This document shows positions 60,733-64,000 of a stretch of 64,000 nt of DNA, piece after piece. The notes beneath the pieces were generated by a model. That model was not told where the DNA came from. It did not search any database and saw only the letters and a list, made by a program, of their open reading frames with translations. Each line of letters begins with the position of its first letter. Position 1 is the stretch's first letter. The stretch is taken from NCBI GenBank assembly GCA_029906195.1, contig JARWSJ010000002.1, positions 1,426,001 to 1,490,000 on the forward strand. The letters run 5' to 3'. The stretch comes from Chitinophagaceae bacterium 26-R-25. Lineage in GTDB: Bacteria > Bacteroidota > Bacteroidia > Chitinophagales > Chitinophagaceae. The translations under genes and the position numbers were made by a program.

Positions 60733-61371
60733 ATGAAATTTTGGTTCAGCAAAACAGATAATGATACCGGAAACTTTAACGGTAATGGCAGCATGGAAGA
60801 AGCTGTGAGCAAAAGTATAATGCTTACAACTGTGCAGGATTTGCTTGCATGGGGAAGAAAAAATTCCATGTGGCCATTTCACTTTGGGTTAAGTTGTTGT
60901 TTTGTTGAAATGGCAACCAGTATTACCAGTAAATATGATGTGGCACGTTTTGGCGCAGAAGTAATAAGAGGTACGCCACGCGAAGCTGATGTTATGGTTA
61001 TAGCCGGAACGGTGTTTATAAAAATGGTGCCTATCATTAAACGACTGCATGAGCAAATGATGGAGCCACGCTGGGTAATATCCATGGGCAGTTGCGCCAA
61101 CAGCGGCGGTATGTATGACATTTATAGCGTGGTGCAGGGAGTAGATAAATTTTTACCGGTTGATGTATATGTGCCCGGGTGCCCTCCAAGGCCCGATGCT
61201 TTTATGCAAGGACTTGTTTTGCTAGGCGAAGCAGTAAAGAGTGAAAGAAGACCACTTAGTTGGGTAATAGGTGACCAGGGAATTGAAAAACCGCAACTAG
61301 TATCCATGAAAGACAGACGACGTGAAGAAAGAATGAACATGGTAAACTTCAGACCAATAGATGAAGTGTGA
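60733..61371 (+). CDS. nuoB: NADH-quinone oxidoreductase subunit B
   Basis: A 212-residue peripheral subunit carrying cluster N2, the last iron-sulfur centre before quinone. Ligands visible: Cys55-Cys56 ([10 protein letters not shown]), Cys121 ([12 protein letters not shown]) and Cys150 ([12 protein letters not shown]). An N-terminal extension of about 30 residues and a C-terminal tail of about 30 add to the core, as in other Bacteroidetes. All four cysteines intact. Confidence 0.96.
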   Translation: MKFWFSKTDNDTGNFNGNGSMEEAVSKSIMLTTVQDLLAWGRKNSMWPFHFGLSCCFVEMATSITSKYDVARFGAEVIRGTPREADVMVIAGTVFIKMVPIIKRLHEQMMEPRWVISMGSCANSGGMYDIYSVVQGVDKFLPVDVYVPGCPPRPDAFMQGLVLLGEAVKSERRPLSWVIGDQGIEKPQLVSMKDRRREERMNMVNFRPIDEV

Positions 61372-61373
61372 TG

Positions 61374-61505
61374 GAAAGTAAAAAGTAAAAATTCAAAAGA
61401 CTTGCTTTTGAATAGGAGTTCAATTAATAAATAAATCAATGTATAAAATTGTAAGCCAGGCAAACGTTAGCGTTTTGAATTTTGAATTTTAACTTTTGAA
61501 TTTAG
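61374..61505. repeat. Low-complexity repeats between nuoB and nuoCD
   Basis: AAAGTAAAAAGTAAAAATTC at the left and TTTTGAATTTTGAATTTT at the right form imperfect inverted arms around a unique centre. Another junction of the nuo operon filled by repeat sequence. Confidence 0.55.
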
Positions 61506-61513
61506 TACAGCCT

Positions 61514-63262
61514 ATGTCTGATGCCTTTGCCATATTAGACTTATTGCATCAAAATTTTGGTGCGAGTACATTTACACAGCAACCTACAGTAGATGATATA
61601 CCTACGCTGTGGCTTCCCAAAGAAAAAATAATATCGGTTACAACATATCTTAAAACAGGCATTCCCCAACCTTACAATTTGTTATATGACCTGTGCGGCA
61701 TGGACGAACGAGACAGGGCCGGCAAGGAAAAATTGCCGGTGAAAGATTTTACCGTTATCTATCATTTATTTTCTTTTGAACGTAACAGTTTCATCCGGTT
61801 AAAAGTCGCGCTGGAAGGTGAGTATCCATCCACGCCGTCCATAACCGGTCAGTTTAAAAATGCCAACTGGTACGAGCGGGAAGTGTATGATATGTTCGGT
61901 ATTAAATTTGAAGGACACCCGCATTTGCAGCGCATCCTAATGCCGTTGACATGGGAAGGACATCCGTTACGTAAAGAACATCCGGCAAGGGCCACGGAGA
62001 TCGGGCCTTATCGTTTGTTAAACGAAACAATCGATCGCGAGCAGAATGCCTTGCAATTTAAACCTGAAGAATGGGGCATGCAGCGAGAAAGTGATGATGC
62101 AGATTTTATGTTTCTCAACATTGGGCCACAGCACCCCGGCACGCATGGCGTGTTGCGAATTGTACTTCAACTGGATGGTGAAGATATTGTTGATGCCGTT
62201 CCGGAAATTGGCTTCCACCACCGCGGAGCAGAGAAAATGGGCGAACGGCAAAGCTGGCACACCTACATCCCTTACACAGATCGCATTGATTACCTCGGCG
62301 GTGTAATGAACAATCTTGCTTATTTACTGGCTGTAGAAAAACTTGCAGGAATAGTGGTGCCGGATAGAGTAAAAGTTATTCGCGTCATGCTATGCGAGTT
62401 GTTCCGCATATCAAGCCATCTGGTTTGGTTCGGCACGTTTGCACAGGATGTGGGCCAGCTATCCCCGGTATTTTACATGTTTACCGATCGCGAAAAAGTA
62501 TTTGATATAATTGAAGCAGTATGCGGCGGACGCATGCATCCCAACTGGTTCCGCATTGGTGGCGTGGCACAGGATCTGCCTAATGGTTGGGACGGACTGG
62601 TGCGGGATTTTGTTCAATATTTTCCAAAGAAAATTAAGGAATACACCGACATGGTTATTCGCAACAGCTTGTTTAAAGGCAGAACAAAAGGTATAGGAAT
62701 TTATACATTGGAAGAAGCGATAGAATGGGGCGTAACGGGACCGGGTTTACGCGCCTGTGGTTATGAATGGGACTTTAGAAAAAAGCGACCTTACTCCGGC
62801 TACGAGATGTTCAATTTTGATATTCCCACCGCGCAAAATGGCGATTGCTATGACCGTGCGGTAGTGCGGGTAGAGGAGTTATGGCAAAGCCTCCGTATCG
62901 TTGAGCAATGCCTCAACAACATGCCGGAAGGAAGCTACAAAGCCGATCATCCGCTAACCACACCGCCTTTAAAAAAATATACCATGCAGGATATAGAAAC
63001 GCTCATCACACATTTTCTGAATGTAAGCTGGGGCCCTGTAATTCCTGCCGGAGAGGCCATGAGTTGCATAGAAGCAACAAAAGGTGCCAATAGTTATTAC
63101 CTGGTAAGTGATGGCAATACATCATCATACAGAACTCGTATAAGAACGCCATCATTTCCGCACATGCAAATGGTGCCCTACGTAAGCAAAGGCTACACCG
63201 TTGCGGACTTGTTGTCGATTTTGGGAAGTGTGGATTTTGTGCTGGCAGATATTGACCGGTAG
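61514..63262 (+). CDS. nuoCD: Fused NADH-quinone oxidoreductase subunits C and D
   Basis: A 582-residue protein with an N-terminal NuoC (30-kDa) domain (about 1-185; [20 protein letters not shown], then [19 protein letters not shown]) and a C-terminal NuoD (49-kDa) domain (about 195-582; [47 protein letters not shown]). NuoD lines the quinone cavity; its His in HPGTHG and the C-terminal Asp-x-Asp-Arg are present. The fusion also occurs in E. coli and other Bacteroidetes. ATG at 61514 chosen over TTG 61496, which lies in repeat sequence. The stop codon is within a REP head. Confidence 0.95.
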   Translation: MSDAFAILDLLHQNFGASTFTQQPTVDDIPTLWLPKEKIISVTTYLKTGIPQPYNLLYDLCGMDERDRAGKEKLPVKDFTVIYHLFSFERNSFIRLKVALEGEYPSTPSITGQFKNANWYEREVYDMFGIKFEGHPHLQRILMPLTWEGHPLRKEHPARATEIGPYRLLNETIDREQNALQFKPEEWGMQRESDDADFMFLNIGPQHPGTHGVLRIVLQLDGEDIVDAVPEIGFHHRGAEKMGERQSWHTYIPYTDRIDYLGGVMNNLAYLLAVEKLAGIVVPDRVKVIRVMLCELFRISSHLVWFGTFAQDVGQLSPVFYMFTDREKVFDIIEAVCGGRMHPNWFRIGGVAQDLPNGWDGLVRDFVQYFPKKIKEYTDMVIRNSLFKGRTKGIGIYTLEEAIEWGVTGPGLRACGYEWDFRKKRPYSGYEMFNFDIPTAQNGDCYDRAVVRVEELWQSLRIVEQCLNNMPEGSYKADHPLTTPPLKKYTMQDIETLITHFLNVSWGPVIPAGEAMSCIEATKGANSYYLVSDGNTSSYRTRIRTPSFPHMQMVPYVSKGYTVADLLSILGSVDFVLADIDR

Positions 63263-63303
63263 GGGTGAATTGCATTCGCCCTCTAATTGAAAATTGAAAA
63301 TGA
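63259..63303. repeat. GTAG-headed REP overlapping the nuoCD stop codon
   Basis: GTAGGGGTGAATTGCATTCG then CCC (63259-63281), the same family as 16838 and 41786. The TAG of GTAG is the nuoCD stop codon. AATTGAAAATTGAAAATG follows up to the nuoE start. Confidence 0.85.
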
Positions 63304-63307
63304 ATAG

Positions 63308-63862
63308 ATGCGCGAACCAAATTTTATACTCGAACAAAAACATAGTGACCATGCAGAAGCAATGGAGATAAGATCAACAAATATGGAAAAAAAAGAACTG
63401 CTAACGGAAATAGAAATGCGTGCCATAGATCATGAAGTAAGCCTCGTCCCTTATAAAAAGGCGGCGGTGATAGAGGCATTAAAAATCGTGCAAAAGCAAC
63501 GGCGCTGGATAAGTGATGCAAGTATCGATGCTATTGCAAATTATTTAGAAATGAGTGCCGCTGAAGTGGATAGTGTAGCTACTTTTTATAACCTTATTTT
63601 TCGCAAACCCGTTGGCAAGCATGTGATTTTGTTGTGTGACAGTATATCATGTTACGTAATGGGCTACGGTAAAATATACCAGGCATTGCAAAGGCAACTA
63701 AACATTCAATTTGGGCAAACAACAAAAGATGATCTGTTCACCTTGCTGCCTAATGTATGCCTCGGTTGCTGCGATCATGCACCGGCTATGATGATAGATG
63801 AAGACCTGTTTGAGGATGTAAAAGAGGATCAACTTGAGAAAATTTTAGAAACATATAAATAG
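63308..63862 (+). CDS. nuoE: NADH-quinone oxidoreductase subunit E
   Basis: A 184-residue thioredoxin-fold subunit with the [2Fe-2S] cluster N1a. Ligands: Cys110 and Cys115 in LLCDSISCYVMGY, Cys151 and Cys155 in NVCLGCCDHAP. ALKIVQKQRRWISDASIDAI and ATFYNLIFRKPVGKHVI are close to E. coli NuoE. The start at 63308 follows the REP directly; an ATG at 63383 (MEKKELL) would also give a full domain. It passes electrons in the NADH-dehydrogenase module with NuoF. Confidence 0.94.
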   Translation: MREPNFILEQKHSDHAEAMEIRSTNMEKKELLTEIEMRAIDHEVSLVPYKKAAVIEALKIVQKQRRWISDASIDAIANYLEMSAAEVDSVATFYNLIFRKPVGKHVILLCDSISCYVMGYGKIYQALQRQLNIQFGQTTKDDLFTLLPNVCLGCCDHAPAMMIDEDLFEDVKEDQLEKILETYK

Positions 63863-63905
63863 CACTCTGTACAGACAAGGCAATGCCTTGTCTGTACAGA
63901 GTGCT
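63861..63905. repeat. Perfect palindrome between nuoE and nuoF
   Basis: 22-bp arms (63861-63882 and 63884-63905) around one A; inner core AGACAAGGCA, as at 60086-60114. It begins in the nuoE stop codon. Without a T tract it may still pause polymerase or protect the upstream message. Confidence 0.88.
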
Positions 63906-63929
63906 GATATTTTGAAATTATTTTTTAAA

Positions 63930-64000
63930 ATGGAACAGCCGCTAACAAAAAATATCATAACAGGAAAAACGCTCAGTCTGAAAGAATATGAGCAGGCTGG
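63930..64000 (+). CDS. nuoF: NADH-quinone oxidoreductase subunit F, N-terminal fragment
   Basis: Only the first 23 codons are in the window (MEQPLTKNIITGKTL ... KEYEQAG). Position right after nuoE and the KEYEQAGG-like opening, usual before the NADH/FMN-binding region, support nuoF. The FMN and 4Fe-4S motifs lie outside. Confidence 0.7.
   Translation, partial: MEQPLTKNIITGKTLSLKEYEQA

Overview
The window (about 42% G+C by eye) looks like chromosome of a free-living Bacteroidetes, most likely family Chitinophagaceae. Evidence: SusC/SusD pair with a hybrid two-component regulator, a type IX secretion C-terminal domain, TlpA-type exported thioredoxins with large N-terminal regions, an OprO/P-type porin pair, a fused nuoCD gene, few Shine-Dalgarno-like sites, and intergenic regions full of palindromic repeats. 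I saw no rRNA, tRNA, CRISPR array, insertion sequence or prophage.

Layout. 1-4.0 kb: tail of a secreted zinc metalloprotease and two exported TlpA-like proteins. 4.0-6.7 kb (minus): NarL-type response regulator and TPR sensor kinase. 6.8-10.4 kb: OmpA-like protein with a LamG-like region, an exported gene split by a frameshift at an A7 run, and another exported protein. 10.7-12.6 kb: SRPBCC protein and a TlpA lipoprotein. 12.8-14.0 kb: toxin-antitoxin pair (HigA-like HTH plus C-terminal extension, with an AbiEii-type nucleotidyltransferase) behind two palindromic operators. 14.3-22.2 kb: peptide-use locus (DcuC-like carrier, isoaspartyl dipeptidase, porin, M14 carboxypeptidase, porin, lamin-tail lipoprotein). 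22.4-24.8 kb: FtsX/MacB-type permease.

25.0-42.7 kb is a polysaccharide utilisation locus, all on the plus strand: GH43, GH105/88, hybrid sensor-regulator, SusC, SusD, GH35, BNR-propeller enzyme (GH145/PL type), DUF2264 (GH154 type) and GH16. The enzyme set fits type II arabinogalactan (arabinogalactan protein or exudate gum): GH16 and GH43 on the beta-1,3-galactan backbone, GH35 on galactose side chains, and the BNR, DUF2264 and GH105 enzymes on the Rha-GlcA caps. Direct-repeat half-sites with exactly 22-bp spacing precede both the GH43 and susC genes and are good candidates for the regulator's binding sites.

42.8-59.1 kb is mixed: M43-like protease with a T9SS signal, MscS channel, LysR regulator divergent from an mdaB-ygiN quinone-redox pair, PQQ-propeller lipoprotein, GH29 fucosidase, glycosylasparaginase-like Ntn hydrolase and a ScyD/ScyE-like propeller. 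59.6-64.0 kb: CBS protein followed by nuoA, nuoB, nuoCD, nuoE and the start of nuoF (respiratory complex I).

The most unusual layer is between the genes: several families of dispersed inverted repeats, some nested inside others, some starting with the GTAG head typical of REP elements. Several overlap the stop codon of the upstream gene, and one or more sit in every junction from the CBS gene to nuoF.
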